A stretch of 64,000 nucleotides of DNA from NCBI RefSeq assembly GCF_001544795.2, contig NZ_FCOI02000002.1:62001-126000 (forward strand), given 5' to 3'. This DNA comes from Caballeronia temeraria. GTDB taxonomy: Bacteria > Pseudomonadota > Gammaproteobacteria > Burkholderiales > Burkholderiaceae. Position numbers and translations under genes: made by a program. Below the pieces are notes generated by a model. That model saw nothing but the letters and a program-made list of their open reading frames with translations. It ran no database searches and was not told where the DNA came from. Shown in pieces: positions 43,429-52,967 of the stretch (position 1 is the first letter of the stretch; each line of letters starts with the position of its first letter).

Positions 43429-44766
43429 TTGAGCACACTGATCGTTTTGTTACCGCCGCGCGATCCCGCGGTGCGCTCGGAAGAGTGGCATCTGCCGGAT
43501 CTGCCGTTTCTGCTGCTCGACAAGCGCGGCGAGCCGCAACGCGTCGGCCGTGCGGCGCTCGGGCTGTTGCCGCGCGCGAGTGCGACGGTGCTGATCGTCG
43601 CCGCGCGCGACACGCTTTTGCTCGCCGCTTCCGTGCCGCCGCTCAAGGGGCCGCGTCTGCGGCAGGCGCTGCCGAACGTTGTCGAGGATCAGCTGATTCA
43701 AGACCCGCAGACGTGCCACATCGCCGTCGATCCGGTCGAACTCGCCGATGGCAAGCGCGTCGTCGCGGTCATCGATCGCGGCTGGTTCCGCTTCGTGATC
43801 GGCGCGTTTTCGGGCGCGGGGCATCGCAACGTGAAGGCCGTGCCCGCGACGCGCTGCCTGCCGGTCCCGGCTGCCGTGCCTGTCGATGAAACCGCCGAAG
43901 CCGAAGCGCCGCCGCTGCCGTTCATCGCCGGTTTGCTGGGTCACGTCGTGTCGACCGCGCCCGCGCTGATCGGCGAACTGGCCGCGCCGTCGCCCGCTTC
44001 GGTGGGTGCAGAGCGCATCGAGATCGCGATTGCGCGCGGCGAACGCGCGGCGCTCGGCGAAGGTCTCGCGCTGCCCGCCGATTCGATCGAAGCAACGCTC
44101 GCGGCGCTCGCGGGCCATCAGCCGGTGACGCTCTATTCGCTCGTCGATCTTCCCGGCGACGAGCCGCGCCTGTCCGGCTCGCGCAATGCGGCTGCGGCCG
44201 TCGCGGGCGCGCAGCCGCTCGCGTTCGAAGCCCTCGCGCGCAACGCGCTCGCATGCCGCTTCGACTTGTGCCAGTTCGAATTCGCCGCACAGCCGTGGCG
44301 TCTCGACCGCGCGACGATGCGCCGTCTGCGCGTGCCGATCGCGCTCGTGGCAGCGTCGATCGTGGTGTCGATCATCGGCGTCAACGTGCAATGGCTGCAG
44401 CTTTCTCGTCAGCGCGACGCCATCAGCGCGCAGGAAACCGAACTGCTGCTCAACGCCTTCCCGAAGACGACCACCGTGCTCGACGCGCCCGATCAGATGA
44501 CGCGCAATCTCGATCGCCTGCGCGTGGCGTCGGGCGAGCTGTCGCCTTCGGACTTTCTTTCGCTCGCGGACGGTCTCGCGCGCTCGCTCGGTCCCGTGCC
44601 GGTGAACGGCGTTGCGGGGCTGGATTATCGCGAGCGTCATCTGGAAGTGACCTTCAAGCCGGAGACGAAGGTCGATCCCGATCTGTCGAAGCGCCTCGCC
44701 GCGAACGGCCTGAACGGTTCGATCGATACCAACACCGGCAAATGGATGATCAGGAGCGGCCAATGA
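43429..44766 (+). CDS. gspL: type II secretion inner-membrane protein GspL
   Basis: 445 aa. Cytoplasmic actin-like N-terminal domain that binds GspE (LPNVVEDQLIQDPQTCHIA), one membrane helix near residues 303-322 (PIALVAASIVVSIIGVNVQW) and a small periplasmic ferredoxin-like domain. TTG start at 43429 supported by AGAGGAAG seven bases upstream. Its stop overlaps the gspM ATG. Confidence 0.93.
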   Translation: MSTLIVLLPPRDPAVRSEEWHLPDLPFLLLDKRGEPQRVGRAALGLLPRASATVLIVAARDTLLLAASVPPLKGPRLRQALPNVVEDQLIQDPQTCHIAVDPVELADGKRVVAVIDRGWFRFVIGAFSGAGHRNVKAVPATRCLPVPAAVPVDETAEAEAPPLPFIAGLLGHVVSTAPALIGELAAPSPASVGAERIEIAIARGERAALGEGLALPADSIEATLAALAGHQPVTLYSLVDLPGDEPRLSGSRNAAAAVAGAQPLAFEALARNALACRFDLCQFEFAAQPWRLDRATMRRLRVPIALVAASIVVSIIGVNVQWLQLSRQRDAISAQETELLLNAFPKTTTVLDAPDQMTRNLDRLRVASGELSPSDFLSLADGLARSLGPVPVNGVAGLDYRERHLEVTFKPETKVDPDLSKRLAANGLNGSIDTNTGKWMIRSGQ

Positions 44767-45266
44767 AAGCGGAAATCGGACGTTCCCTGTCGGAATTCTG
44801 GGAAGCGCGCACGCCGCGCGAAAAGACCATCCTCATGTGGGGCGGGCTCGTGCTCGGCTTGGCGCTCGTGTATCTCGTGCTGTGGGCGCCGGCTTACGAA
44901 GGCCGCGCGCGGCTGCGCCAGACATTGCCTGCGATGCAACGCCAGCTCGCGACGATGACCGCGCAGGCCAATGACGCGCGCTCGCTCGCGCCCGCCGCCG
45001 AAGGCGTGATGCCGACCGGCGGCGCGCTGCGCGATGCGCTCGCGAAATCGCTCGGCGACAACGGCATGCAGCCGACGCAGGTTCAGGTGATCGGCTCGGC
45101 GGTGCAGATTCAGTTGAAGAACGCGTCGTTCCCGAACTGGACGGCGTGGCTCGACGACGCGCGCAAGCAGTTCAAGGTGCAGGTGTCGGAAGCGCACGTC
45201 ACGGCGCTTAAGCCAGATGGCCAGGTGGATCTGACGGCATCGCTGCAACCGGCCGGCGCGAAATGA
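44763..45266 (+). CDS. gspM: type II secretion inner-membrane protein GspM
   Basis: 167 aa: short cytoplasmic tail (SEFWEARTPREKTILMWGG), one membrane helix (LVLGLALVYLVLWAPAY) and a periplasmic ferredoxin-like domain. Partner of GspL. Overlaps gspL and gspN by 4 bp each. Confidence 0.93.
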   Translation: MKAEIGRSLSEFWEARTPREKTILMWGGLVLGLALVYLVLWAPAYEGRARLRQTLPAMQRQLATMTAQANDARSLAPAAEGVMPTGGALRDALAKSLGDNGMQPTQVQVIGSAVQIQLKNASFPNWTAWLDDARKQFKVQVSEAHVTALKPDGQVDLTASLQPAGAK

Positions 45267-46042
45267 GCTACTGGACGCGACGAATCCGGCTCGCGCTGCC
45301 GGCGCTTTTCGTGATCGTGATTTCGGTCGCCGGCACGCTGCTCGCGATGATGCCCGCCGCGTGGATCGTCCCGCAGTTCTCGAAAGCGACGGGCGGCCAC
45401 GTGAATCTGGTCGATCCGGCGGGCTCGCTGTGGAGCGGCTCGGCCACGCTGATGCTCGCGGCGGGCAGCGACGGCGCGGGCGCGACGCTGCTGCCGGGGC
45501 GCATCGAATGGACGACATCTTTCCTGCCGCTCTTCACGGGCCGCGTGCACATGACGATGCGTCAGACCGAGGCGATGCCCGATGCCGTGATCGTCGACGC
45601 CACCACGCGCGGCGCGATGGTCACCGCCGGCCAGATCGCCGTGCCCGCGACGCTGCTCTCGGGATTGGGCGCGCCGTTCAACACGCTCGATTTCGACGGC
45701 AACGTGCGGCTTTCGTGGACGGAGTTCCGCCTGCTGAACCGCAACGCGTACGGGCAAGTGGTCGTCACGCTCGACGACATGGCTTCGCGCGTTTCGCGTG
45801 TAAAGCCGCTCGGTTCGTATCGCGTGGCGTTGCAGGCGCAGGGCGCGTCGGCGACGATCGATCTTTCGACGAGCAAAGGCCCGCTCATGCTCACCGGCAA
45901 TGGCGCGATCTCACAGGAATCGACGTCGTTCCAGGGCACGGCCACCGCCGCGCCGGATCAGCGCGAGAACCTCGCGGGGCTGCTCAACCTGCTCGGCCGC
46001 CATACCGATCCGGATACGGTCGCGCTGACCTTCATGCGCTGA
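45263..46042 (+). CDS. gspN: type II secretion protein GspN
   Basis: 259 aa with one N-terminal membrane helix (LALPALFVIVISVAGTLLAM) and a periplasmic beta-rich domain (GSLWSGSATLMLAAG). GspN is an accessory T2SS component found in only some systems. Last gene of the cluster; its stop at 46042 abuts the stop of the convergent NodT gene at 46043, leaving no room for a terminator between them. Confidence 0.92.
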   Translation: MSYWTRRIRLALPALFVIVISVAGTLLAMMPAAWIVPQFSKATGGHVNLVDPAGSLWSGSATLMLAAGSDGAGATLLPGRIEWTTSFLPLFTGRVHMTMRQTEAMPDAVIVDATTRGAMVTAGQIAVPATLLSGLGAPFNTLDFDGNVRLSWTEFRLLNRNAYGQVVVTLDDMASRVSRVKPLGSYRVALQAQGASATIDLSTSKGPLMLTGNGAISQESTSFQGTATAAPDQRENLAGLLNLLGRHTDPDTVALTFMR

Positions 46043-47575
46043 TCAGCGGCTGGCAGTTTGCGCCGGAGTCGAGGCAGGCGCGGGCGCTTCCACCGTGCCC
46101 GTCTCGCGATCCATCTGCGCGACATCCCAGCCGCCGCCGAGCGCCTTCACCAGTCCCACCGACGACACCATCCGCTGTCCCGCGATATTCGCGAGCTTCT
46201 GCTGCGCCGTGAACGCGGTGGTCTGCGCGGTCAGCACGCTGATGTACGCGACCGTTCCCGCCTTGTACTGATTGTTGATGATCGCGAGCGCCTGCTGCGC
46301 CGATTCGACGGCCTGCTGCTGCACGACGATTTCCTTCTCCAGAATGCGCAGCGACGCCAGATTGTCTTCGACGTCCTGGAACGCGGTCAGCACCGTCTGC
46401 CGGTACGTCGCGACGTCCTGATCGTAAGTCGCGCGCGCGGCTTCGGTGCGCGCCGAGCGCAGGCCGCCGTCGAAAATGGTCGCGGCGATATCGGGCCCGA
46501 GCGTCCAGAAACGCGATGGCGCGCGCAGCAATTGCGACAGCACCGAGCTTTCGAAGCCGCCCTGCGCGGACAGCGTGAGCGTCGGGAAATACGCGGCCAT
46601 CTCGACGCCGATCTGCTCGTTCGCCGCCGCCGCCTTTCGCTCCGCCGAAGCGATATCCGGCCGCCGCTCCAGAATGGCCGATGGCATGTGCACGGGCACG
46701 GTGGGCGGCGTCGCGTCGAGCGGAATGGGCGGAAGCGAGAACGTGGACGCCGGTTCGCCGACGAGCACCGCGATCGCGTGCTCGTACTGCGCCCGCGTGA
46801 CGCCGTTGTCGATGGCGGATGCCTGTGCGGACTGCAACTGCGTCTGCGCCTGAATCACGTCCGAACGCGCGACGATGCCCTGCGCGTACTGATTCTGCGT
46901 GAGCTTGAGCGATTGCTCGTAGGCCGCGACGGTGTCGTCGAGGAGCCGTTGCTGCGCGTCGAGCGAGCGCAACTGGAAATAGGTTTGCGCAAGCGTGGCC
47001 TGCGCGGACAGGCGCGCGTTGCCGAGATCGGCGGCGGCGCCTTGCTGCCCCGCCTTCTGCGCGGCAACGGTGCGCGACACGGTGCCCCACAAGTCCGGTT
47101 CCCACGAAGCGTCGAGCGAGAGGCTGAACTGGTTGTTGATCGCGCCGGTCTGGCCGAGGCTGGAACTGCTGGTCGACCGGTTGCCCGAACCGGTTCCGGA
47201 ACGCGATGCCGAAGCCGACGCGCCGATCGTCGGGAAATACGCCGCACGCGCCTCGCCGACGAGCGCGCGCGCCTGACGATACGCCGCCGCGTACTGCGCG
47301 ATGGTCTGGTTCGACTGATTCAGGCGCGCTTCGAGATCGTTCAGGCGATCGTCGTGATAGACCGTCCACCAGGTGCCGCGGTCGGTCTGATCGGCGGGCT
47401 GCGCGACTTTCCAGCCCTCGGGCGCTTCCTTGTAGCTGGCCGGGATCGTCGTCGTGGGGCGCTGATAATCGGGGCCGACCGCGCATCCGGCGATGAACAT
47501 CGCGAGTGTGGCGGCGAGCGCCGTCGTGGTCAGGCGCGCGACGGCGGGAGCGGGAAAGGCGGGGCGATACGGCAT
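46043..47575 (-). CDS. outer-membrane efflux lipoprotein (NodT/OprM family)
   Basis: 510 aa. Lipoprotein signal with lipobox FIAGC31, then VGPDYQRPTTTIPASY (NodT signature). Two OEP repeats give the trimeric beta-barrel plus periplasmic tunnel (GEARAAYFPTIGASAS, FDGGLRSARTEAARATYDQDVATYRQTVLTAFQDVEDNLA split over the second repeat). Acts as the outer-membrane exit of a tripartite drug efflux pump. The ATG at 47575 is followed by a plausible signal; an upstream in-frame start at 47662 is not. In related genomes it clusters with emrA-emrB-marR; here emrB and marR are divergent and emrA is missing. Confidence 0.9.
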   Translation of the reverse strand: MPYRPAFPAPAVARLTTTALAATLAMFIAGCAVGPDYQRPTTTIPASYKEAPEGWKVAQPADQTDRGTWWTVYHDDRLNDLEARLNQSNQTIAQYAAAYRQARALVGEARAAYFPTIGASASASRSGTGSGNRSTSSSSLGQTGAINNQFSLSLDASWEPDLWGTVSRTVAAQKAGQQGAAADLGNARLSAQATLAQTYFQLRSLDAQQRLLDDTVAAYEQSLKLTQNQYAQGIVARSDVIQAQTQLQSAQASAIDNGVTRAQYEHAIAVLVGEPASTFSLPPIPLDATPPTVPVHMPSAILERRPDIASAERKAAAANEQIGVEMAAYFPTLTLSAQGGFESSVLSQLLRAPSRFWTLGPDIAATIFDGGLRSARTEAARATYDQDVATYRQTVLTAFQDVEDNLASLRILEKEIVVQQQAVESAQQALAIINNQYKAGTVAYISVLTAQTTAFTAQQKLANIAGQRMVSSVGLVKALGGGWDVAQMDRETGTVEAPAPASTPAQTASR

Positions 47576-47761
47576 CTGCTTGTCGATATTCCTGTCGGCG
47601 CCGCGCCGTTCGATATGACGGATGCGGCAAGCCGAAATGGTAACGGAACGCGACGAGCGCAAGGGATGAGCGCTCGTCAGGCAGACGTTAGCGTAACGGG
47701 TTCGCCGTAAGGCGGGTGTTACGCAGCGGGAGGAATCGGTTACGACGCGTTACGGTGGCGA

Positions 47762-48037
47762 TCATCGGCCGCTGCCGGGACACGGCGAGCAGGGCGCGGC
47801 GAGCATCGGTCGCGTGTGCGCCTTTTTGGGCGCGGCCGCCGTCTTGCGCCGATGCCGGTTCTCGAACCATCCCATGCCCAGCACGACGAACGATCCGCCC
47901 GGCAGCAGGAACACGATCAGATACAACGCGAGTTTCCACGAACTCAGCTTCGGCGGGACGAAGTGACGGGAAGCGCTGGCGATCTTGCTGCTGATGGGGC
48001 CGAAACGTCGGCGGGCGGTGCGAACAAAGCGGGTCAT
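47762..48037 (-). CDS. small membrane protein, uncharacterised
   Basis: 91 aa. Basic N-terminus (MTRFVRTARRRFGPISS), one membrane helix at about residues 36-57 (LALYLIVFLLPGGSFVVLGMGW), and a basic, proline-rich C-terminus. AAGGACC lies about eight bases before the ATG. The pattern of charged ends around one hydrophobic stretch is consistent with a real small inner-membrane protein, which I believe is conserved in the group, but I cannot name a family. It lies between the NodT gene and marR. Confidence 0.6.
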   Translation of the reverse strand: MTRFVRTARRRFGPISSKIASASRHFVPPKLSSWKLALYLIVFLLPGGSFVVLGMGWFENRHRRKTAAAPKKAHTRPMLAAPCSPCPGSGR

Positions 48038-48116
48038 CGGATGGTCCTTCGGGCGTCGGCGAACGACGGCTGGCGGTCAGAACATGGTCTCGGGCGGCGC
48101 GTATCGCGCGTAACTC

Positions 48117-48161
48117 GTTGCATAGAATAATATTGACTGTGCAACTAGTTTTCAAGATACT
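48117..48161 (+). promoter_or_regulatory. marR promoter with overlapping operator
   Basis: TTGACT (48133-48138), 17-bp spacer, GATACT (48156-48161): a good sigma-70 promoter. An inverted repeat GTTGCA (48117-48122) and TGCAAC (48140-48145) overlaps the -35 and spacer, the right place for a MarR-type repressor to block RNA polymerase. The transcript would start near 48168 and lead into marR and emrB. Confidence 0.65.
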
Positions 48162-48244
48162 GCTGATTGCTTTTTCGCAATTGTTGCCTTATGGAGACGC
48201 GGCGCAGTGTCGCAGATTCGCCTCAGCCGTTTGACCGATGTCGC

Positions 48245-48739
48245 ATGAATAGCGAACCGCTTTACGATCCCGCCACGATTCAGCTCGAAACGAGTCTCGG
48301 CTATTACCTCGCGAAGGCGCGCAACGTGCTCGTCATGCGCACCGATCAGGCGTTGAAGCCGCTCGATCTCACGTCGCCGCAAATCGGCGCGATCTTGCTG
48401 CTTGCGTCGGGGCGGGCGCGCACGCCGCTGGAACTGTCGCGCGAGCTGTCGTATGACAGCGGCTCGATGACCCGCATGCTCGACCGGCTCGAGAAGAAGG
48501 GTTTCGTCAGCCGGGCGCGCAGCGAAGTGGACCGTAGAATCGTCGAGTTGAGTTTGACGGAACGCGGGCGCGACGCCGCCGCGCGCCTGCCGGTGATCGG
48601 CGCCGCCGTGCTGAACGAGCAACTGACCGGCTTCAGCCGCGCGGAACTGAACCTGTTGATCGCGATGCTTGCACGCATCATCGGCAATACGCCGATGGGA
48701 GATTGCGCACCCTGCGTGCTGGATGATGAAATCACCTGA
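48245..48739 (+). CDS. MarR-family repressor of the efflux locus
   Basis: 164 aa winged-helix regulator: LTSPQIGAILLLASGRARTPLELSRELSYDSGSMTRMLDRLEKKGFV is split around the recognition helix SGSMTRMLDRLE, with the wing RSEVDRRIVELSLT. Such MarR/EmrR proteins release DNA when bound by phenolic or hydrophobic compounds. ATG at 48245, after a 77-nt leader. It precedes the DHA2 transporter by 126 bp, and the operator overlapping its promoter suggests autoregulation. Confidence 0.88.
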   Translation: MNSEPLYDPATIQLETSLGYYLAKARNVLVMRTDQALKPLDLTSPQIGAILLLASGRARTPLELSRELSYDSGSMTRMLDRLEKKGFVSRARSEVDRRIVELSLTERGRDAAARLPVIGAAVLNEQLTGFSRAELNLLIAMLARIIGNTPMGDCAPCVLDDEIT

Positions 48740-48865
48740 TTGATCGGAAAAAACCCGAATGTTCTGTTCGGATTTCGCTGTCTGAGCAGAGAATGTCACG
48801 ACAATAAATAGCTTGCATGCGATGCGCGCTTGGGGCGCCTGCACGCACGCACCGGAGATTCGACG

Positions 48866-50428
48866 ATGTCCACATCCGCCACGGGCACGCCCGCCACCGC
48901 GCCCGCGCCCATGCCGCTCAAAGGCGGCATTCTCGCCCTGCTGACGATGGGCCTCGCGCTCGGCACCTTCATGGAGGTGCTTGACACGTCCATCGCGAAC
49001 GTCGCGGTGCCGACCATTTCCGGCAACCTCGGCGTGGCGACGAGCGAGGGCACGTGGGTGATCTCGTCGTATTCGGTCGCCTCGGCGATCGCGGTGCCGT
49101 TGACGGGCTGGCTCGCGCGGCGCGTCGGCGAGGTGAAGCTCTTCACCATCTCCGTGCTGCTGTTTTCGATCGCGTCGGCGCTGTGCGGGCTCGCGCACAA
49201 CTTCGAATCGCTGATCGCGTTCCGGTTGCTGCAAGGCCTCGTTTCCGGACCGATGGTTCCGCTGTCGCAAACCATCCTCATGCGCAGCTATCCGCCCGAG
49301 AAGCGCGGCCTCGCGCTCGGCCTCTGGGCGATGACCGTAATCGTCGCGCCCATCTTCGGCCCCGTGATGGGCGGCTACATCACCGATAACTACACGTGGC
49401 CGTGGATCTTCTACATCAACGTGCCGATCGGCATTTTTTCGGCGACGATCGCGTATTTTCTGCTGCGCGGGCACGAAACGAAGACGACGCAGCAGCGCAT
49501 CGACGGCGTCGGGCTCGCGCTGCTCGTGATCGGCGTCGCGAGCCTGCAGATGATGCTCGACCTCGGCAAGGACCACGACTGGTTCGGCTCGAACTTCATC
49601 GTCACGCTGGCGATCGTGTCCGCGGTGTCGCTCGCGTTCATGTTCGCGTGGGAGCTGACGGAGAAGGAGCCGGTCATCGACCTTTCGCTGTTCCGCGACC
49701 GCAATTTCGCGATGGGCGTGCTCATCACGTCGCTCGGCTTTCTCGCGTTCTTCGGCTCGGTCGTGGTGCTGCCGTTGTGGCTGCAAACCGTGCTCGGCTA
49801 CACGCCGTGGCTCGCCGGTCTCGCCACCGCGCCGGTCGGGATTCTGGCGCTCGTGCTGTCGCCGATCATCGGGCAGAACATGCATCGGCTGAATCTGCGC
49901 GTGGTCGCGAGCTGCGCGTTTCTCACGTTCGCGTTCGTGTCGCACTGGAACTCGACCTTCACGCTCGATACGCCGTTCCACCAGATCATCTATCCGCGCC
50001 TGATTCAGGGCATCGGCGTCGCCTGCTTTTTCGTGCCGATGACGACGATCACGCTCTCCAGCGTCTCCGACGAACGCCTCGCGGGCGCGGCGGGGCTGTC
50101 GAACTTTCTGCGGACGCTCTCGGGCGCGATCGGCACGGCGGTCAGCACGACGTTCTGGGAAAACGACATGATCCGGCATCACGCGCGTCTCACCGAATCG
50201 GTCACGCCGTATTCGGCCGGCACGAGCGCGTATTCGGATCTGCTTTCAGGACTCGGATTGTCGGGCCAGGCGCTGACCGCGCAACTGGATCGCGTGGTGT
50301 CCGCGCAGGCTTACATGATGTCGACCAACGACTTCTTCCGCATTTCGTTCTATGCGTTTCTCGTGCTGGCCGTGATGGTCTGGCTGACGCGGCCGAAGAA
50401 GGGTGCGTCAGCCTCGATGGGACACTGA
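48866..50428 (+). CDS. DHA2-family drug:H+ antiporter (EmrB/QacA type)
   Basis: 520 aa, fourteen predicted membrane helices. FMEVLDTSIANVAVPTISGNL is the EmrB/QacA motif D1, followed by WVISSYSVASAIAVPLTGWLARRVG and RLLQGLVSGPMVPLSQ (motif C-like). In tripartite pumps it works with an EmrA membrane-fusion protein and an outer-membrane channel; the channel gene is present (46043-47575) but no emrA is in the window. ATG at 48866 with GGAGATT eight bases upstream. Ends one base from the convergent lipoprotein gene. Confidence 0.9.
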   Translation: MSTSATGTPATAPAPMPLKGGILALLTMGLALGTFMEVLDTSIANVAVPTISGNLGVATSEGTWVISSYSVASAIAVPLTGWLARRVGEVKLFTISVLLFSIASALCGLAHNFESLIAFRLLQGLVSGPMVPLSQTILMRSYPPEKRGLALGLWAMTVIVAPIFGPVMGGYITDNYTWPWIFYINVPIGIFSATIAYFLLRGHETKTTQQRIDGVGLALLVIGVASLQMMLDLGKDHDWFGSNFIVTLAIVSAVSLAFMFAWELTEKEPVIDLSLFRDRNFAMGVLITSLGFLAFFGSVVVLPLWLQTVLGYTPWLAGLATAPVGILALVLSPIIGQNMHRLNLRVVASCAFLTFAFVSHWNSTFTLDTPFHQIIYPRLIQGIGVACFFVPMTTITLSSVSDERLAGAAGLSNFLRTLSGAIGTAVSTTFWENDMIRHHARLTESVTPYSAGTSAYSDLLSGLGLSGQALTAQLDRVVSAQAYMMSTNDFFRISFYAFLVLAVMVWLTRPKKGASASMGH

Positions 50429-50429
50429 A

Positions 50430-50987
50430 CTATTGCGGCGTGAGCGGCGTCGCCGACTGTCCCGGCTGGCTTTCCAGATTCAGCGGAGCCGGCTGGTCCA
50501 GCGGACTGACCTGCACGCCGCTCGGCACGGGCGGGGGCGCCGGCGCGGCCTGACTGGCTTGCGGCGTTTCGGTTTTACGCAGTCCCGGCCCGTTCTTGAT
50601 GAACTGCTTGAAATCCGCGCCCGCCTGCCACGGATTGGGCTGGCAGCCGAGCGGATTGTCGCAGTGCGCGGCGAAACCGATGGTCGCGGTGCCTTCGTTG
50701 GTCGGCGTCTTGGTGACCTGATACGCGAGCGCGCGCTTGCCGCTCGACGGCCCCGCCGTCTGGATGACCGAATCGGTGACCGTCTGAAGCTTGTACTCGG
50801 AGTGGTTCGTCACCCAGACCTGGGCGCGCGCCCACCACGCGTCGCATTCCGCCTTGCTCATGCAGGTGAGCGGTTGCGTGGCCTGCTCCATCGTCGTGCT
50901 GCTGACCTGGTCCTGCACCGCGCAGCCGCCCACTAGCGCGAGCGACGCGGCCCCCAGCGCGGCGGCGGCGTAGAACTTCTTTTTCAT
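50430..50987 (-). CDS. putative lipoprotein, uncharacterised
   Basis: 185 aa. Lipoprotein signal with lipobox LVGGC22, followed by a small domain with conserved-looking cysteines (LTCMSKAECDAWW, AHCDNPLGCQPNPW) and a Pro/Gln-rich C-terminal tail. I do not recognise a named family. GGGGGAG precedes the ATG at 50987. Convergent with the DHA2 gene. Probably anchored to the outer membrane, facing the periplasm. Confidence 0.75.
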   Translation of the reverse strand: MKKKFYAAAALGAASLALVGGCAVQDQVSSTTMEQATQPLTCMSKAECDAWWARAQVWVTNHSEYKLQTVTDSVIQTAGPSSGKRALAYQVTKTPTNEGTATIGFAAHCDNPLGCQPNPWQAGADFKQFIKNGPGLRKTETPQASQAAPAPPPVPSGVQVSPLDQPAPLNLESQPGQSATPLTPQ

Positions 50988-51120
50988 TACTCCCCCGATC
51001 GTCGAAAAGTCGGCCATATTTTGACCCCTCCAATCGGATGACGTTATGACGCGTTTCCCTCTGTTGCATAAGCCGGCAACTTTTGCCGATCCGCGCTGAC
51101 GTCGGCGCGGAAAAACTGAC

Positions 51121-52740
51121 TCACGCGTGCGCGGGATTCGGCTTGTAGTCCTGATAGGCCGCAACGAACGCGTCGAATGTTTCCGTGTCGCGGCTTTCGA
51201 CCACGGCCTGTTCCACCAGCGATTTTGCCGCGAGCTCTTCCATCGCGCGTTCTTCGTCGACGGAAAGCGGACGCGCGCGGAAATCTTCCGCGTGACGCGT
51301 GCTGAGTTCGAGCGCGAATTCGTCGAAGGTTTGCCGCTTGTCGCGCATCGTCTGGAGCACGCGCGCGGACGGCGTCAGCGACGCATCGGCGATACGCGGC
51401 CGCAGCGCCACGAGCGCGCGCATGTGGTCGTCGTTGCCGTTGAGCGCATCGAGCGTCTGCGCGACGGGTTCGATCGCGTCGAACAGTTCTTCGGCCCATT
51501 GCTGCATCGGCACGGCGGCGCCGTCGCGTTGCAGCGCGAGGCCCGGCTTGCGGCCTTCCTTCGCCACCGCGCTGAAATTGCCGTTCGCCTCGATGCTCGC
51601 GTCGCGCGGCAGCAGCGGGCTGTCTTCGAGCGCGCAATAGAGCAAGTACGCGTCGAGAAAGCGGGCCGTTTCGAGCGAGATGCCGGTCGGCACGAACGGA
51701 TCGATGTCGAGGCAGCGCACTTCGATGTACTGCACGCCGCGCTCGGCCAGCGCATGCAACGGACGCTCGCCCGACTGCGTGACGCGCTTCGGGCGGATCG
51801 TCGAATAGAACTCGTTTTCGATCTGCAGCACGTTCGTGTTGATCTGCACCCATTCGCCGTCGCGCTGCGTGCCGATGGCCACGTACGGCGCATACGGCTG
51901 GCTCACGGCTTTGGCGAGCACGTCGAGATAGGCGTCGAGCGTGTCGTAGCTCGGCAGCAGATCCGCCTGCGCGGGATTGTTCGTGTAGCCGAGATCGCTC
52001 ATGCGCAGGCTGGTCGCGTGCGGCAGATAGAACGTGTCGGCATCGAACGTTTCCAGATGATGCGTCTTGCCTTCCACGAAGCGCGCGTTCAGCGCCGGCG
52101 ACGCACCGAACAGATACATCAGCAGCCAGTTCGTGCGGCGGAAGTTGCGGATGAGCGCGAAGTAGCGCTCGGACTGGAAATCTTTCGCGGACAGCGTGCT
52201 CGCGTTGTCGAGCGTCTGCCACGCGCGCCACACGGCTTCGTCGAGCGAATAGTTGTAGTGGATGCCCGCGATGCATTGCATCGTGCGGCCGTAACGCAGC
52301 GCGAGCCCGCGCCGGTACACCGTCTTAAGCATGCCGATATTCGACGTCCCGTAATAGCCGAACGGAATCTCGTCCTCGGGCGGCAGCGAATTGGGCATCG
52401 AGTTGTTCCACAGCAGCTCGTCGCCCATATGCGCGAACGCGAACCGATGCAGCGCGTCGAGTCGATCGAGCGTGATCGCGACGTCGGATTCGGCGGGCGT
52501 GATCAGTTCGACGAGCGCTTCGGAGTAATCGGTCGTGATGAGCGGATGCGTCAGCGCGGAGCCGAACGAGCGCGGATGCGGCGTCATCGCCAGCTTGCCT
52601 TGCGGCGTCACGCGCAAGCTTTCTTTTTCGATGCCGCGCAAGCCTTGACGCAACGCGCCGGCATGCGGGCCGGACGCGAGCGCGGCAAGCCTGCGCTCGA
52701 ATGCGCCGGCTTTGGAGTGAGCGGAATTATTGTTTGCCAT
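51121..52740 (-). CDS. gshA: glutamate-cysteine ligase GshA
   Basis: 539 aa, proteobacterial class I GshA, which makes gamma-glutamylcysteine, the first step of glutathione synthesis in the cytoplasm. RQGLRGIEKESLRVTPQG is the N-terminal signature, followed by ALTHPLITTDYSEALVELITP, IAGIHYNYSLDEAVW and YIEVRCLDIDPF. ATG at 52740 (MANNNSAHS); an in-frame ATG at 52770 is possible but the residues are not family-like. gshB is not adjacent. The YbdK-type ligase at 25484 is a distant relative. Confidence 0.95.
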   Translation of the reverse strand: MANNNSAHSKAGAFERRLAALASGPHAGALRQGLRGIEKESLRVTPQGKLAMTPHPRSFGSALTHPLITTDYSEALVELITPAESDVAITLDRLDALHRFAFAHMGDELLWNNSMPNSLPPEDEIPFGYYGTSNIGMLKTVYRRGLALRYGRTMQCIAGIHYNYSLDEAVWRAWQTLDNASTLSAKDFQSERYFALIRNFRRTNWLLMYLFGASPALNARFVEGKTHHLETFDADTFYLPHATSLRMSDLGYTNNPAQADLLPSYDTLDAYLDVLAKAVSQPYAPYVAIGTQRDGEWVQINTNVLQIENEFYSTIRPKRVTQSGERPLHALAERGVQYIEVRCLDIDPFVPTGISLETARFLDAYLLYCALEDSPLLPRDASIEANGNFSAVAKEGRKPGLALQRDGAAVPMQQWAEELFDAIEPVAQTLDALNGNDDHMRALVALRPRIADASLTPSARVLQTMRDKRQTFDEFALELSTRHAEDFRARPLSVDEERAMEELAAKSLVEQAVVESRDTETFDAFVAAYQDYKPNPAHA

Positions 52741-52967
52741 TGAAGCGTTCTGCGAGGAGCGCGAGCGCATGCGCCCGGTCGTATTTTTAGGGTAGCGGGC
52801 ACTTTAACATCTCGGTGTAAGGCGTGCTTGAGCCCAGGCCCGGCAAGGGATTGCGGGTTTTTCGGGCGATTCGCGGAACGTGCGGCGGCGCGCTTTGGAG
52901 CCGTGTGAAGCGGCTCGCGAGGGGATCGAAGCGCTCGCGCGTCATGCCGACGGCGAGCGCCCGTGCT

